Part shown: positions 1 to 10,999 of the stretch, piece by piece
Layout: the number at the start of each line of letters is the position of its first letter
Position numbering within the stretch: the first letter of the stretch is position 1
DNA from: Pseudovirgaria hyperparasitica
Lineage: Eukaryota > Ascomycota > Dothideomycetes > Acrospermales > Acrospermaceae
Direction of reading: 5' to 3'
NCBI RefSeq assembly: GCF_010093815.1
Contig: NW_022985577.1
Span: 62,001 to 126,000 of the forward strand
Length of the DNA stretch: 64,000 bases
The notes under the pieces: generated by a model
The model's input: the letters and a program-made list of their open reading frames with translations, nothing else
Told to the model about the DNA's origin: nothing
The model's database searches: none
Translations under genes and position numbers: made by a program

Positions 1-9
1 AACCTTTCA

Positions 10-558
10 TTAGTATTCAAACGGATCATGAAGAATGGTAGGATTCCCGTTCATCATCCTCTTGTGCCCGGTCCACCTTCCCTTCTCCTTCCTTCTCTTT
101 AGAATGGCCCGTCCAGACTTTGTCTTCATTCGATTCATCAGGCCGTGTCTCCGCTTTCTCTTCCAATGAGTCCATCCGTTCATGGTATTACGAGCCGCGT
201 ATCGAACCTGTATCGATACGAATGCGGGATGTGAGGATATGGCAACGTCTGGGCCGAACTCTGGTAGTCTTGTTCTCAAAGTGTCCGAAAGCTCTTGTGT
301 TGTGCGGCACGATGTCGATTGTTGTGGTAACCTGGGACGGTGACATGTGAGGAAAGATATTGGTCGAGCATCCACTTGGGGATTAAAACTAATGTGAGGT
401 AAGCTTGTGGGTAAAGAAGATACTGGCAATGTTGCGTAGCTCACCAGTGCTTGGACATCTGTAGTTGGCGTGACCACGACGGAAGGGAAGTTTGTGATCT
501 TGCGAGCGATCGAAATGAATGAATGAATACCATATTGAGGTTCTATAAAGCTCTGCAC
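10..558 (-). CDS. MRPL34: Mitochondrial large-subunit ribosomal protein bL34m
   Basis: The C-terminal third, roughly residues 115-170 of the 182-codon open frame, carries the L34 signature: the basic run KRKRRHGLMNRMKTKSGR followed by ILKRRKEKGRW. It is preceded by VRYAARNT, as in fungal mitochondrial L34 proteins. bL34 is a small, very basic protein of the large ribosomal subunit; a mitochondrial location is inferred from the fungal context. The stop is TAA at 10-12. The N-terminal part, read from the ATG at 558, is not recognisable, and an intron with a GTGAGC donor near 447 may interrupt it, so only the C-terminal exon (about 10-210) is secure. The segment just before KRKRRHG reads MNGWTHW, where most L34 proteins have a Y-x-P-S type motif. 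The stop lies only 9 bases from the window edge. Confidence 0.8.
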   Translation of the reverse strand: MQSFIEPQYGIHSFISIARKITNFPSVVVTPTTDVQALVSYATLPVSSLPTSLPHISFNPQVDARPISFLTCHRPRLPQQSTSCRTTQELSDTLRTRLPEFGPDVAISSHPAFVSIQVRYAARNTMNGWTHWKRKRRHGLMNRMKTKSGRAILKRRKEKGRWTGHKRMMNGNPTILHDPFEY

Positions 559-851
559 TCAAGTTTCTCGGGCGAGGCTCCGGGTCGATACCCTGAAGTA
601 ACTCCTCAGGTTCGCAAAGGTTCGGGAGAGGTCGGCGCAAAGCGACTTAGCCAAGTGGAGTTAGTTTCTACGAAAAGTTTGGACCCACTCTCAAGCTTTA
701 GTCGGGAATAAAAAAGGACCGCAATACCGCTCAATAGACCTCTGCCTCAATGTACCTGAGATCTAGCAGCAATCACTCAGTATACGATTTCGATTCTTTA
801 CCTCAGGCAGCCCGGACTAAGGCCATCGTCGAAAGATAGGTCTACATCAAC
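559..851. other. Divergent intergenic region, bL34m / A14-like gene
   Basis: This is the promoter-side gap between the minus-strand bL34m gene and the plus-strand gene starting at 852. No further gene, repeat or RNA was seen in it. Confidence 0.5.
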
Positions 852-1571
852 ATGGTGCGAGGAGACGCAGCCCGCTTCCAGTTCCTCCCCCCACATCGCA
901 CTCTTCCCTCCACTCCTGTCCCACTCGCAGATGCAGAGAAGATGCTCACCGCGTATCTCGACAAGACCGACTATGAACCACACCTTCACCCAGACGCAAT
1001 TCTCAACGCCGTTGGCATACAGCTGTCTCTTTCTAGTGGCACAGAAGGCGGACTGACTTTACATAACCTACGGCGCATCCAGGCCGGCTTACGAGGAGAG
1101 AAACTTGGACCAGGGACATCGGCTGATGAAGATGCGAAGGGAAGCTTGCAGATTCAGCCTGCTGGTCAGGAAGAGGTGCGCGATGAAGAAGATGTTCTGG
1201 CTTCTGAAGATGAAGCTGCAGCTCTAGAAGAAGATCCGCTGCGTAGACCGATGCCAGCAGAGGAGAAGCTAGTGGACGGCATGGCAAGTGACCGCGAGTC
1301 AGAGCATGACGGCAAGAGTCAATACATCACTACTCAGCCGAAAGAGACCCAGGAGCCAGGTGATGACGAGGCACTGGTGACAGCGATCACTGCGAAGAAT
1401 GAAGCTGGCAAGAAACGGAAGAAGGTAGAGATAGGGAATGGCAGCGCTGCGAAAACATTCGAGACTTCGAGAGAGAGGAATCTTGAGAAAAAGAAGAAAG
1501 ACCAATCGAAGAAGTCGATAAATGAGAAAAAAACAAAAAGTGAGAAGAAGTCGAAGAAAGCCGATGTATAA
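852..1571 (+). CDS. Probable RNA polymerase I subunit A14/Ker1-like lysine-rich protein
   Basis: One uninterrupted 239-codon frame. Residues about 24-85 form the only ordered-looking part: an amphipathic segment (LADAEKMLTAYL), then LTLHNLRRIQAGLRGEKLG. This resembles the helix and the K/R-R-I-Q-x-x-x-x-G element of the yeast A14 / fission-yeast Ker1 family, which pairs with A43 in the RNA polymerase I stalk. Residues about 90-170 are acidic. Residues about 185-239 are a dense lysine/glutamate tail with repeated KK and KSEKKSKK patches, typical of nucleolar proteins and compatible with Ker1. The family call rests on a short motif and composition, so it is tentative. The alternative is an unrelated nucleolar lysine-rich protein. 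The start is the first ATG of the frame and follows a stretch without in-frame coding. Confidence 0.5.
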   Translation: MVRGDAARFQFLPPHRTLPSTPVPLADAEKMLTAYLDKTDYEPHLHPDAILNAVGIQLSLSSGTEGGLTLHNLRRIQAGLRGEKLGPGTSADEDAKGSLQIQPAGQEEVRDEEDVLASEDEAAALEEDPLRRPMPAEEKLVDGMASDRESEHDGKSQYITTQPKETQEPGDDEALVTAITAKNEAGKKRKKVEIGNGSAAKTFETSRERNLEKKKKDQSKKSINEKKTKSEKKSKKADV

Positions 1572-1723
1572 TTTCTACGACTAGCTCACGAAAAGGTTGA
1601 TGTAACATGTCACGAACACCAGTGGCCAATGATTCATTCTGTGAGATATGGAACGCATCACTTGAAGCATTATTCTATCCATCGGCAGGGCCTCACATAT
1701 TTCCGACGCCAGTTGATCCCAGC

Positions 1724-3256
1724 TCACAGTTCCCTTCCAGATGCCTTCTCCGCCCGCACCTGATCCGAGTCTTTCGACACTGGCCCATTCTCACCAGTCC
1801 AGCCCATGGCTCTCAACCGCTCGGTCAAGATCGGGTGCGAGTAGTGGAAGCTCGAGTACATCCAATCAGCGTCCATACTTGACAGATTCGTAATCTGAAG
1901 CTTGATCAAGGACGCAGCCAATTCGGTGGTATATCCGAGCTTGACGGCGAAGGCATCTATATGATGGTCAGTAACTAGTCAAAACCGGATAAAAAACAAA
2001 GTTTACCAGCCTCATACTCCATGCTCCTGGTCAGCATATTCATGAGCAGCTTGATGACTGAATCCGTCGGTGATAGGATCGAACTAAACAGCAGGAAACC
2101 GATGATGATGGGCTGTTCCTTGTAGAATCCAAAAGATTGGTAGACGGAGGTATTATTGACGAAGGCGGAGAAAAGGGCGAATAGATAGAAGGTATGGACT
2201 TGACTGATAATCAAGAGTTTGCTTGTGTGCCCCATTTGCCAGTGCCCGAGTTCGTGTGCAAGAACAGCAGTAACTTCTTGATCAGAGCTCTTTTCCAAGA
2301 GGGTATCGTATATAACGATTCGCTTCTTCCAGGGCATGCCCGTGAAATATGCATTGCTGTGTGCACTACGCTTGCTACCATCAATAACCTGAAGCTCTCC
2401 AAGAGGGAACTTGAGCTTCGATGCGAGTGCCTCAACAGACTGCTTGAGAGGACCAGGCTTGAGAGGGGTAAGTTTGTTGAATATCGGAACGATAAGGATC
2501 GGATAAACCGTGATGGCCGAGACCTGAACCACAAGCATGAAGACCCAGAGATAGTAGAAGAAGCTTTGGCCGGTCTTTTGGATAATCTTCAGAAATGCTG
2601 CGCCCAATGGGACACCGAACGCAATACTGAGAGCCTGCCCCTTGAAGATGTCTGCAACCCAAGTATTCATAGTAGTTTTATTGAACCCGAATGACTCTTC
2701 CAAGACGAACGTATGGTAGTATGAAAACGGCAGATTGAAGAGCAAGTCGAAGAAGCTCATCGCAAATATGAAGACTAGGGAGTGCGTGACTTCGCCATGC
2801 AGGCGGACGGGAAAGTAATTAACGAGTAGAAGACCGGTGATGGCCCATACTTTCGGGAAAAGGTCGAAATGTATCGTGGCTAGGTTCTTGGCTTGCTGGA
2901 AAATGGAGGAGATGAAGCCGTATTGAGCCTTGGCGCGTCCATATTTCTGTCGCGAAGGTCAGCAGGAGATGCCTCGTGCAGGCAATGTAATATTGTATAC
3001 CTGGCTCTTCTCATATGTTTCTTGTGAGACTTCCTCTGAAAGGGCTTTAGGACGGGTATTTCGGCTAAGAACGCGATATTGTCGGTACAACAACCAATTT
3101 TCGAGAGCAAATTCTCCAAGTGAAAAGCCGATGATAAGCTTCTTCCAGGGGAAAAGCGGCCGGTCGAGGAAGCTCGCCAAACGCTTAGAGAGATCAGCCC
3201 TAGAAAGAAATCCATAGTGTCGACAATTAACTTACCTGTAGAAGGTCCGATATCAT
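1724..3256 (-). CDS. STE24: CAAX prenyl protease Ste24 (zinc metalloprotease)
   Basis: Four exons fit in frame: 3236-3256, 3001-3183, 2007-2946 and 1724-1956 (458 residues; yeast Ste24 has 453). Introns are 52, 54 and 50 bp. The first exon is only 21 bases and gives MISDLLQ before RLASFLDRPLFPWKKL, the conserved family N-terminus. The zinc site HELGH lies at about 299-303. The second conserved block, MEYEADAFAVKLGY, spans the last intron, and SSFHYSHPILTERL lies near the C-terminus. Ste24 is an endoplasmic-reticulum multi-spanning protease that removes the aaX residues from prenylated proteins and processes a-factor-type pheromone. Several hydrophobic spans are visible before the zinc site. 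The acceptor of intron 1 (AAG) is a less common type and was chosen because it keeps the frame and the family N-terminus. The 5' end lies about 90 bases from an AT-rich, RIP-like island. Confidence 0.95.
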
Positions 3257-3344
3257 GGTACATGCGAATGGATTCTTGCTAATAGTAGAAGTAATGTAAT
3301 ACGTCTATCACCTATGAAAAGAGACGTTGTTATTTCCGTAGGTG

Positions 3345-4140
3345 TCTACGCTAAAGTTTTAGTATAAACGCTCGGACTACTCTAGATCTATTAGATAATC
3401 TATTAATCATCTAATAGATTTATTATTATTATTATAATTTTTATAATTATTATTATAATAGCGATAGGTCTAGATATATATAGAATAGATATAGATAATA
3501 ATAAACTATAGTTAGATAATAAATACTATATATATAATATCTCTCTTTTTAAATTATTCTTTTATCTATAAGATAGCGGGCTCTATATACTAACTATCTA
3601 TACTAAAAGAACCGAATCTTAAAGCTACTACTTTAAGGGTAGAGTATACTACTTATATATAACTACTACATACATGAATCGACTAGTAGATTACGTGCTA
3701 CTTACGTATCTATATTACTCTATAGAGCTTTAAAGGGTAATTTAAGGTAACTTATATATAGACTACTAAGAAACATCTATACTATAAAGATAATTATAGA
3801 ATTCTAGTATCTACTTACTAATTATAAGTAGACCTTATTAATTACTTATAATAACTATATAGAATTATAATAATTAGAGATTCTAGTTTATATATTCTAA
3901 TTAGATAGTAGAGACTATTTAAGAAGTTATATAATACTAGAATATAGTACTTTCTATTTCTTTCTACTCTACTTTTTATCTAATCTACTATACTATAGTA
4001 ATGAATAATCCTTAATAATCTAAGGTAATTCTAGTAGTCTAATTATAGGCCTAAGTCTAGCTAGAACGCTTGCCTTAGTAATAATAATATAATTCTACTA
4101 TGAATATTACTTGCCTTGTAGAAATCCATGTCTAATAATG
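3345..4140. repeat. AT-rich, RIP-like island
   Basis: This is a sharply bounded A+T-rich stretch between the Ste24 promoter and the 3' side of the next gene. CA and TG dinucleotides are almost absent, whereas CT/AG remain, as after repeat-induced point mutation of CpA. No coding sequence survives. It contains a copy of an LTR family seen at 61.1-61.7 kb (listed separately). The rest could not be assigned. Confidence 0.7.
3567..3705 (-). mobile_element. Degenerate LTR copy of the 61.1-kb miniature element family
   Basis: Read on the minus strand, this stretch aligns along almost its whole length with the 141-bp LTRs at 61108-61248 and 61543-61683. Shared segments include TACTAAAAGAACCGAAT and AAAGCTACTACTTTAAG on the plus strand. 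No second copy was found within the island, so it is either a solo LTR or a remnant. It is a fossil of unknown age, mutated in the RIP manner. Confidence 0.7.
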
Positions 4141-4472
4141 TGGCTAATATGCACCCTAAAGCACATGATATGACTGCCTGCTGCTTGCACGCACACACCG
4201 TCTAAGCCATGGGCAGGACGATATTTATAGAGAGTATATCAGTAGTACTCAATAGACACGCTTCTTACATACGTCTACTCAATAATTTAGAATTGTATGT
4301 CATGTGCCGAATGTCGGTGTAGTAATATATATCGATTACTACGAGCGTTTCGAATACTAAATTCCTTCTGTGCTAATGCGAATCCCCATCGAATACCAAA
4401 TATATATCTCATGCAGCCTTAATGATTCCTTCCTTCAAGCGAGTGCCCGTGGTGAGGGTATGTCTCTAAGTC

Positions 4473-6332
4473 CTACCACAAGATGCCCCTCCATGCCCAA
4501 GTCCCATCCACATTCCGCCACTTACCCTCCTCTGTACCTCCAACACCCTCCCAGCCCACCATAACGCCCAGGATCCTACATGCTGCGCTGCCAACTGCAC
4601 AAATCACCGCATCTGCCCTTCCAAGCACACTCAAATCTAATAAATAGCTCCTCGCTAGCAACTCTCGTAACCTCATCGCCTCTTCGCCCACCGGACTCTC
4701 AAAGCTGTATGATCGCGCGTGCTCTTTATCCCGTGGCATACCTAGACCCCAGAACATGCTCGCATAGAACCCGCCTTCCCAGCCAGACACATCGTCGACA
4801 AATTTGTTGGGCCTGGTGCCTTGTTTCGTTGCCGAGGCCAGAAGCTCAGATTTGGTGGCGAGTACGATATGGGACTGAGCACGGGTGGTGGTCGGGGGTG
4901 CGAGATCGGAGGATTTGTAGAGCGCGGCGTCGTCGGATGCGAGGACGAGAGACGAGGAGTAGTTGTGCATAATTGCTGCGATGGAGTCCGCATCCGTAGA
5001 AATGGGAGAGACAGCGGAAGGGGCAAGAGGGTCCCGGCGGTCGACCGGGGTGCCGGGAAAATGGTGACCAGATGCGAAGTAATTCGTTACAAGTGATACC
5101 GCAGAATCAAGGAAACGTGCTGTAGGTAGGTAATCTTTTGAGTATTGGTATTCAAAAGGATGCCTGTCGCCTCTACGAATGTGTATGGCAATATTGAGGC
5201 CACCAGCAGTGGTGGTAGGATTATACAAGGACTGAACGCGCTTCTCTACGTAGGTCGCATCATCGTAGCGAAGCTTGAACAGAGCATCATAGCCAGTGCG
5301 TAGTAGAGCGAAGATCTTATGCTGACGCTGAACATTCATTCTGCGTGGATCCTCCCATTCATCTATGAAAGCATGGCCGAAGGTGTGCTTAGTGATGGCC
5401 GCAGAAACGACAATATGGCGAGCAGTGTGGGGGCATGGGACGATCTGGGATGGTCGAGGGGAACGACAGTTCGGCTTAGGAGGAGACTGGAAGTACGTCG
5501 AGTAATTTCCATATGCCCAGCGTGAATCATCAATGAAGAATGCTCGTCCTTCATGTTGAGCCAGACCATAAGACATCCACAAACCGAGTAAGGCGTTTCC
5601 CATTCCTGCATCGGATGTCTCCAGCACATATGTTAAGCTCTTCTTGCAAACGTCGGTGCCATCATTCGGTCGAGTGTGTTCGTCCTGTTCAGAGGGCAAG
5701 AGACCCTGCTGCCAGGCTTCCAAGACATCTACAAAATGAGGATCCTGCTGATAATAGCCTTGGTGTCTTTTTGAGTGGGATTTGGTCTGCTCTGCGACAT
5801 GATGTGACATCTCTACTGATTGCAAGCATATTTCTGCATACTGTGATGGTTTTAACGGGAAGCCAAGCGTCGATGGGATGTATACGGTCCATTTAGTTCT
5901 CCTATTGTGATCCTTGACAATGATTGCACAAGGTTCATCTGGCAACTCAGATGCTTCCACCATGTCGTATTGACGACCTTTTCCATGCAGCGGGCTTTCA
6001 TTCTCTGATCGGTTGTAGGAGTACAGCAGATTAGTACCCCATAGTGCTAATGAAAGCGTACCGAGTACAATCAACAGCAGTCTTCTGAAAAGCCGTCCTC
6101 TACTTCCTGTAGCTGCCTTTCCGGCAAGTTCCCGATCCGGCACAGGCAGTCCTGGCGATGGCGGCGGTGAGCGTTCTAATAGAAAGACACGGTGTTGGGA
6201 GAATGGGGTTTTGGGGGATAGGAATGAAGATGTTACGGCAGTGGGACGGAGCTGGTCTGTTGGGAGACTCAAATTGTTGTGATTGCGCCGCGAATGCATG
6301 CTTCTACTGTCACGGGAAGCGGTGACGAGCAT
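4473..6332 (-). CDS. Type II membrane protein resembling fungal fucosyltransferases (GT23-like fold)
   Basis: A single 619-codon frame. The N-terminal 80 residues are Ser/Pro/Arg-rich and look cytosolic. A hydrophobic anchor follows at about residues 84-105 (LLLIVLGTLSLALWG), then a lumenal domain. Within it, IAIHIRRGDRHPFEYQYS resembles the GDP-fucose-binding H-x-R-R loop of alpha-1,6-fucosyltransferases. VSGWEGGFYASMFWGLG and LGRADAVICAVGSAACR match the later conserved blocks of this fungal family. The expected role is a Golgi glycosyl- or fucosyl-transferase. Substrate and linkage cannot be read from the sequence. The architecture (short tail, single anchor, stem, catalytic domain) fits a Golgi enzyme. 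The start is the first ATG, and no intron is needed. Confidence 0.7.
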   Translation of the reverse strand: MLVTASRDSRSMHSRRNHNNLSLPTDQLRPTAVTSSFLSPKTPFSQHRVFLLERSPPPSPGLPVPDRELAGKAATGSRGRLFRRLLLIVLGTLSLALWGTNLLYSYNRSENESPLHGKGRQYDMVEASELPDEPCAIIVKDHNRRTKWTVYIPSTLGFPLKPSQYAEICLQSVEMSHHVAEQTKSHSKRHQGYYQQDPHFVDVLEAWQQGLLPSEQDEHTRPNDGTDVCKKSLTYVLETSDAGMGNALLGLWMSYGLAQHEGRAFFIDDSRWAYGNYSTYFQSPPKPNCRSPRPSQIVPCPHTARHIVVSAAITKHTFGHAFIDEWEDPRRMNVQRQHKIFALLRTGYDALFKLRYDDATYVEKRVQSLYNPTTTAGGLNIAIHIRRGDRHPFEYQYSKDYLPTARFLDSAVSLVTNYFASGHHFPGTPVDRRDPLAPSAVSPISTDADSIAAIMHNYSSSLVLASDDAALYKSSDLAPPTTTRAQSHIVLATKSELLASATKQGTRPNKFVDDVSGWEGGFYASMFWGLGMPRDKEHARSYSFESPVGEEAMRLRELLARSYLLDLSVLGRADAVICAVGSAACRILGVMVGWEGVGGTEEGKWRNVDGTWAWRGILW

Positions 6333-8042
6333 TTGACAAGAGCGGTCTAGAGGTGGTTCGGTGTTGTCAAGCGTAAGGAGAAATATTCTCCGAAACGATG
6401 ATGGTCACGACGATTAGTGGCACGTGTTGATGGAGCAATTTCTTCCGGACGGCAAGGAATGAGTGTCCGTGTAACGATCAAGGCGGTATTAGGTCGGTGT
6501 GGCGCGAAGTATATACAGCAGAGGGTAAGCTCCGAAGATATCGAAGTATAAATCGAGAATGCTAGCATGTAGAGGTAGTGTTGGCTGCGCAAATGTTGAA
6601 CGTTTCGGAGATCGAAGATACAGGAGGAGAGAGTATAGGCGTCGCTGTGGAGTTGGGAGTAGACAGGAGCCAGTACGATGCTCCAACCGTTTCAGATAGC
6701 CAATCTTCAGAGGTCGCCTGCGGCGCGAGACACAGCAATAAAGCAATACGATACCAGCGATGGAGAAAATAGTAAAAGCAGAAGCAGAAGTACATAATAC
6801 ATAAGGATAGAAACCCTCGGGACGTTACTTAGCGGAGACAAAACGGGAGACGATATGGCAGTTGCGTGAAGATTACTAGAGAAAGCATACAACATATACC
6901 TGGGTGATTCTGATACATTTCATACGTTGTTGATACGTGATAGACTTTTTAACAGTTCGTCAAATCAGCGGGCAGTCAGGTGTTACTCAGGGCCATAGCT
7001 TCGTTCAGCAATGACAATGATAGAGAGATAATTATAGTGATAGTAGTGATGACGAGGACAGTGCTAGTGACAATCATAAGTGACAGTGACAATGACAATG
7101 CGAATGACTATGACTGGCTCGGGGAGATGCTTACGTACACAACCTGAAACTCAGGGGGAAAGGGGGGTGACCATTACAAGGTTTATGACTGGCCTTGTCA
7201 CCTTATCGCCTTGTCGCCTTGTCGCCTTGACGCCTCGGTGCCTCGAAAGACGACATTAGACAAGACATCAATGCCTGACCAAAAGCACGCTGTGCAATGC
7301 CCACGATAACAACTCCAGACAGAAGTTCGACATGCCAACACTGATTCTGAGTACCACCTCACATATTTCGCGTCTCATCACGTGTACAGCAAGGACGCAC
7401 AGGCAGACACCGAATCAACCACATAACGATAATATGCATTTGGCTACACAATTATTAGTGCCTTCCCATATTTAAAAGACCCTGTCATGAACGAGGAATG
7501 TGTCTCACGTCCGTCTAGTGGGTGTCTATCGTACAATGTAAAGAAACAAGTAGACGAGCCATAATTATGCTTATTGTCGCAAGTCTGCAACAGTCGCGCA
7601 TTATGCCGCCTGTACGGCTCGGTAACTATTATCAAACCAGTACTACAAAAAGAGCCGTTGTTGCTCGCCATCGCTTAAACACGCAGACAAAGAAGATGTT
7701 GCCCAAATGGCAGACCGAGACAGAAGAATAGCATGTTCAAGTGAACAAAAAAGGAACAGACATCCTGCAGGGTATCATAAGCATCCTCGCTTCGAAGCAT
7801 GGACGGAGTAAAAAATGGACATGGAAATGAAAATATCGTCAATACCGACCCGCATTCACAGCATTCTGAGGATTGCTGTCCAGGGCCTAGATTAATTGAC
7901 CAAGTCGCACCGGGTCCCTTGAGTCGCAACTCCCATGTAGGTCTACGTAAAGGTCGTGTAGTGTTGTGTGGCCAGCACTAATTAGTGCCAAAAAAGGTCC
8001 TATTATTCCATGTGTCTACCTCGGCAGCAAGGGATCGCTGGC
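6333..8042. other. Intergenic region with short imperfect tandem repeats
   Basis: No convincing gene was found. The short open frames here have no recognisable content and mostly start with non-ATG codons. Two low-order repeat patches stand out. At about 7013-7113 there are variants of TGACAATGA. At 7192-7246 there are about five copies of an 8-base GCCTTGTC-type unit. Confidence 0.5.
7192..7246. repeat. Imperfect 8-bp tandem repeat (GCCTTGTC-type)
   Basis: Successive units read GCCTTGTC, ACCTTATC, GCCTTGTC, GCCTTGTC, GCCTTGAC and GCCTCGGT, then decay. This is a small tandem array in non-coding DNA upstream of the minus-strand gene at 4473-6332. No function can be assigned. Confidence 0.7.
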
Positions 8043-10999
8043 TCATTGAGCTTCACTGACGACCTTTAGAGTGCTACCTCGACGTAGAATATGGTTCGTG
8101 TTGCCCCCCGCTGCCGTTTCCGTAATCATTTCGTCCAGAATACGTGTCATCTCTTCCACCCCTTTTACCTTCTGGCGCTTCTCCGTGAGCAGGCCAAGAC
8201 CAACAGGACTTGTGGGTGGCGTGTGTCTGAAGCCGCTACTTGCATTGCTACCACCCTCGCTCCGCTGATGTGAGACACGTCTGCGAGCTTCCGGTGATGT
8301 TCTGCTGGTCGGCGTCGACGTTTCGACTCTGAGGTCTGCTACATCCCGCTTTCTAGCTGCAGACCGAAGTGCTGTAATCATGCGGTCCTTGTCATCTAGA
8401 CGTGCCCTCAATTCCGCAATTTCGGCGTCCCTCTCTTTGACTATGGTCTCCATGCTTCCTTCTTCTCCATTCCCCATCCGTTGAGCCAATCCCATCGACA
8501 CACGAGATTGACTGGATCGTCGAGCCTGTAGTAGACGTTTTTCGAGAGTGCTGATGTAACGGTTTTTGTCAGCCAGGTCGGCCTGCAGGGCTCGGACCTG
8601 GATAGCCGATGATGCAGTGCCGTCGCCATTGTCACCAATTGCGTCTTCCTCTTCCGATCCTGCATCACCATTCGCACCATTGCCCTGTACTGTTCCGAGC
8701 GAGTCTCGCGACCCTCCTGATGCGGTTCTACCTAAGCTGGGCACTTCAAGCGCGTGACTGGCTGTTGAAGACCTTGCTGATACAGGCCTAGAATCGATCG
8801 TTGCGACGGAACCTCGATTGCGCGTACTCAGTGCGGAGAAAGTTCGGGTGGTATTGTTGACGCCAATAGACTTGGAGCTTAAGATGAGCCGATTTAGATG
8901 TTCAATACGTTCCTTAAGCGCTGTCCTTGCTAATTGCATTTCCAGCATTTGCTCTTCATGGCGATTCTCCGCCTCGACTTCTCTCACCTTTTCCTCCTCC
9001 TCCTCGTCCCTCTGCTTAGTTTGGGTTTGAGCCTCTTCGAGTTGCTTTCTGAGCTCGGTAATTTCGATACGATATCGGTCTAGGAGAGCAAGGCTTCGAG
9101 CATCTACGCCGCCACCAGCTTCCTCTGCCTTCTTCGCATGCGACACAATATTGTTCTTCGCTCGAGACGCGAATTTGAGGGTGTTCAGTGTCTCTGCGGT
9201 ATGATTGTGGGCCGCGGCTACGCTGCCTGCAGATCCGATCTGAATGGTGCAAAGGATGCTGACAAGGGAGTTGCCGGATAGTGCGGGTTGAAGAAGCCGA
9301 GTCAACTTGCTGTCTCTATAGGGAAGATGCTTAGACTTATCGACTGCTTTCTTGTCACCCGGTCGCTTGTCCTCTGTCTCACCTGACAGATTTGCAATGA
9401 CTGTTCCCAATGTAAGTAAACTTTTGTTAATGTGTGCGCCCTCAGTTCTTCTGGCCTTATCCTCTGCTGCTCTTTCGGAACCCGCCAGGTCAATCAGACT
9501 GAGCGTGGATACCCGGACGCCGCCGGGAGTTATCGCGGTGCTTCTCTTGTCTGCAAGCGAGCTTCCGTTCACGCGTTCACGACTTTCTACGACGATCTGA
9601 ACAACAGCATGACTGCGGGAGCTGCGAGCGTTGAACTGGGTTCCAGCAACCCTTCGAGCACTGTCACCTCTGGCAATGACTCTCAAAAGCTGTGTAGGAC
9701 TCTGCACAATCTCTTCCTTCAACGGTGTTGCGTAAACACCTCTCTTGCTGTCCTCCCGAAGTTTAATTTCGACTTGATCCCCGCCAGGTTGTCCATTAGG
9801 CCCGACTGGAGCGGGAGTAAGGAGATCGTTAATCTTTTCATTGTATATTTCCAGGTAGCTCACCCGCAATAGAAACTCTCGATGGGGCGTTTCGCGGATG
9901 TATGAGAAGATATCGGTAATGGCCAGAGGGATTACACCCGGCGAAGATGCGGTTCCTTGCATAGAAAACGTTTTGCCTGTACCAGTCATCCCGTAAGCAA
10001 AGACAGTTCCATGATAGCCCTCCATAACACGGCGAACCAGACGCTTAGCTGCAGCATCATACACTCGTGAGTTATTGTCATGTGTGGCGAATACATTATC
10101 TAGGACTAGTTAGGCTTGGGTCCGCGAGGTAGTCGAGGATTAGATGACTGACCATATATGTATTCACCCCCTTCTTTGCCCTTGTAAGAGATGAGTGATC
10201 GTCGGCCATCGACCATCCATTCTAGTTCCGGACGTGCTCCATCGCTGCCAGCATCTGGCCTCACACGGACACTGACTGTGACATTGCCTTTTCCGTCTTT
10301 TCCAAGCTTACTATCTGAATGGCTGGCTCCCTCTCTTCCACGCACATCATCAAGGTCCAAGTCATCGAATGTGGTTGCGCTTGTAGCGTACGAATCTTGA
10401 GCAGAGGAATTGCGGCTATGCGGAGGAGAGGGTATGCTGAGAAGTCCGCTCCCAGCCATCGTCATGTCCCCATTGGCGTTGAACAGGCTCGGAGGAGACA
10501 TTGGAGATCTCATAGAGGCTGACCGCACCGAGCCAGTTGACATTTTGGAGCTGCTTCTTCTGAGACTACTACCACGGTTGGGAATTCCTCCTACGCTTGG
10601 AGGGGGCATTTTCGAAGAAGGCGTCGAAGTGCAAGAAAGGGGACTAGAAGGCTTGGATGCGGAGGCTATACCGCGCGGGGGCTGTGGAAAAGAACCAATA
10701 CTTATGGTCTTGCGTAGCTTTCCAGGAGGAGCGATTCCTGAGGGAGTATTGGGCGCGGTTAAAGTAGGGAGTGGGGTTGTGGAATCTTTCTGCGGACGCT
10801 TGGTTGGCAATGCGGACGATGAGACGGCACGCGTCGCATTCTGTGATCTCAAAGACGATACAGAAGCCCGAGGGGAAGCTGTTGAGGCATCTGGGAGAGT
10901 AGATGTGCTGTCGCGCAGTTTCGCCACGGGCAGTGAAGGCAGAGGGGCGTTTGGCGGGCTGGCAGACGGCCGGGAAGGCCTTGGGAGTGTCGTAGCCAT
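8043..10999 (-). CDS. kipA: Kinesin-7 family motor, KipA/Kip2/Tea2-like
   Basis: Two exons, 10153-10999 and 8043-10099, joined across a 53-bp intron with a GTCAGT donor, give 967 residues. Residues 1 to about 235 are a low-complexity Ser/Pro/Arg-rich N-terminal extension, typical of fungal Kip2/KipA/Tea2 motors. The motor domain follows: NVTVSVRVRPD at its start, P-loop AYGMTGTGKT around 317-326, switch I NARSSRSHAV, switch II LIDLAGSERA and HLPYRDSKLTRLLQ. After the motor come coiled-coil segments (TELRKQLEEAQTQTKQRDEEE and beyond) and a Ser-rich tail. KipA/Kip2 motors are plus-end directed, ride growing microtubule tips, stabilise cytoplasmic microtubules and help maintain straight hyphal growth. 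The intron falls right at the junction EYIY/DNVF of the motor core. The upstream flank is unusually repeat-rich. Confidence 0.93.

Noticed and set aside
2194-2694. A 166-codon plus-strand frame
   Set aside because: It is antisense to the main exon of STE24, whose family signatures are clear.
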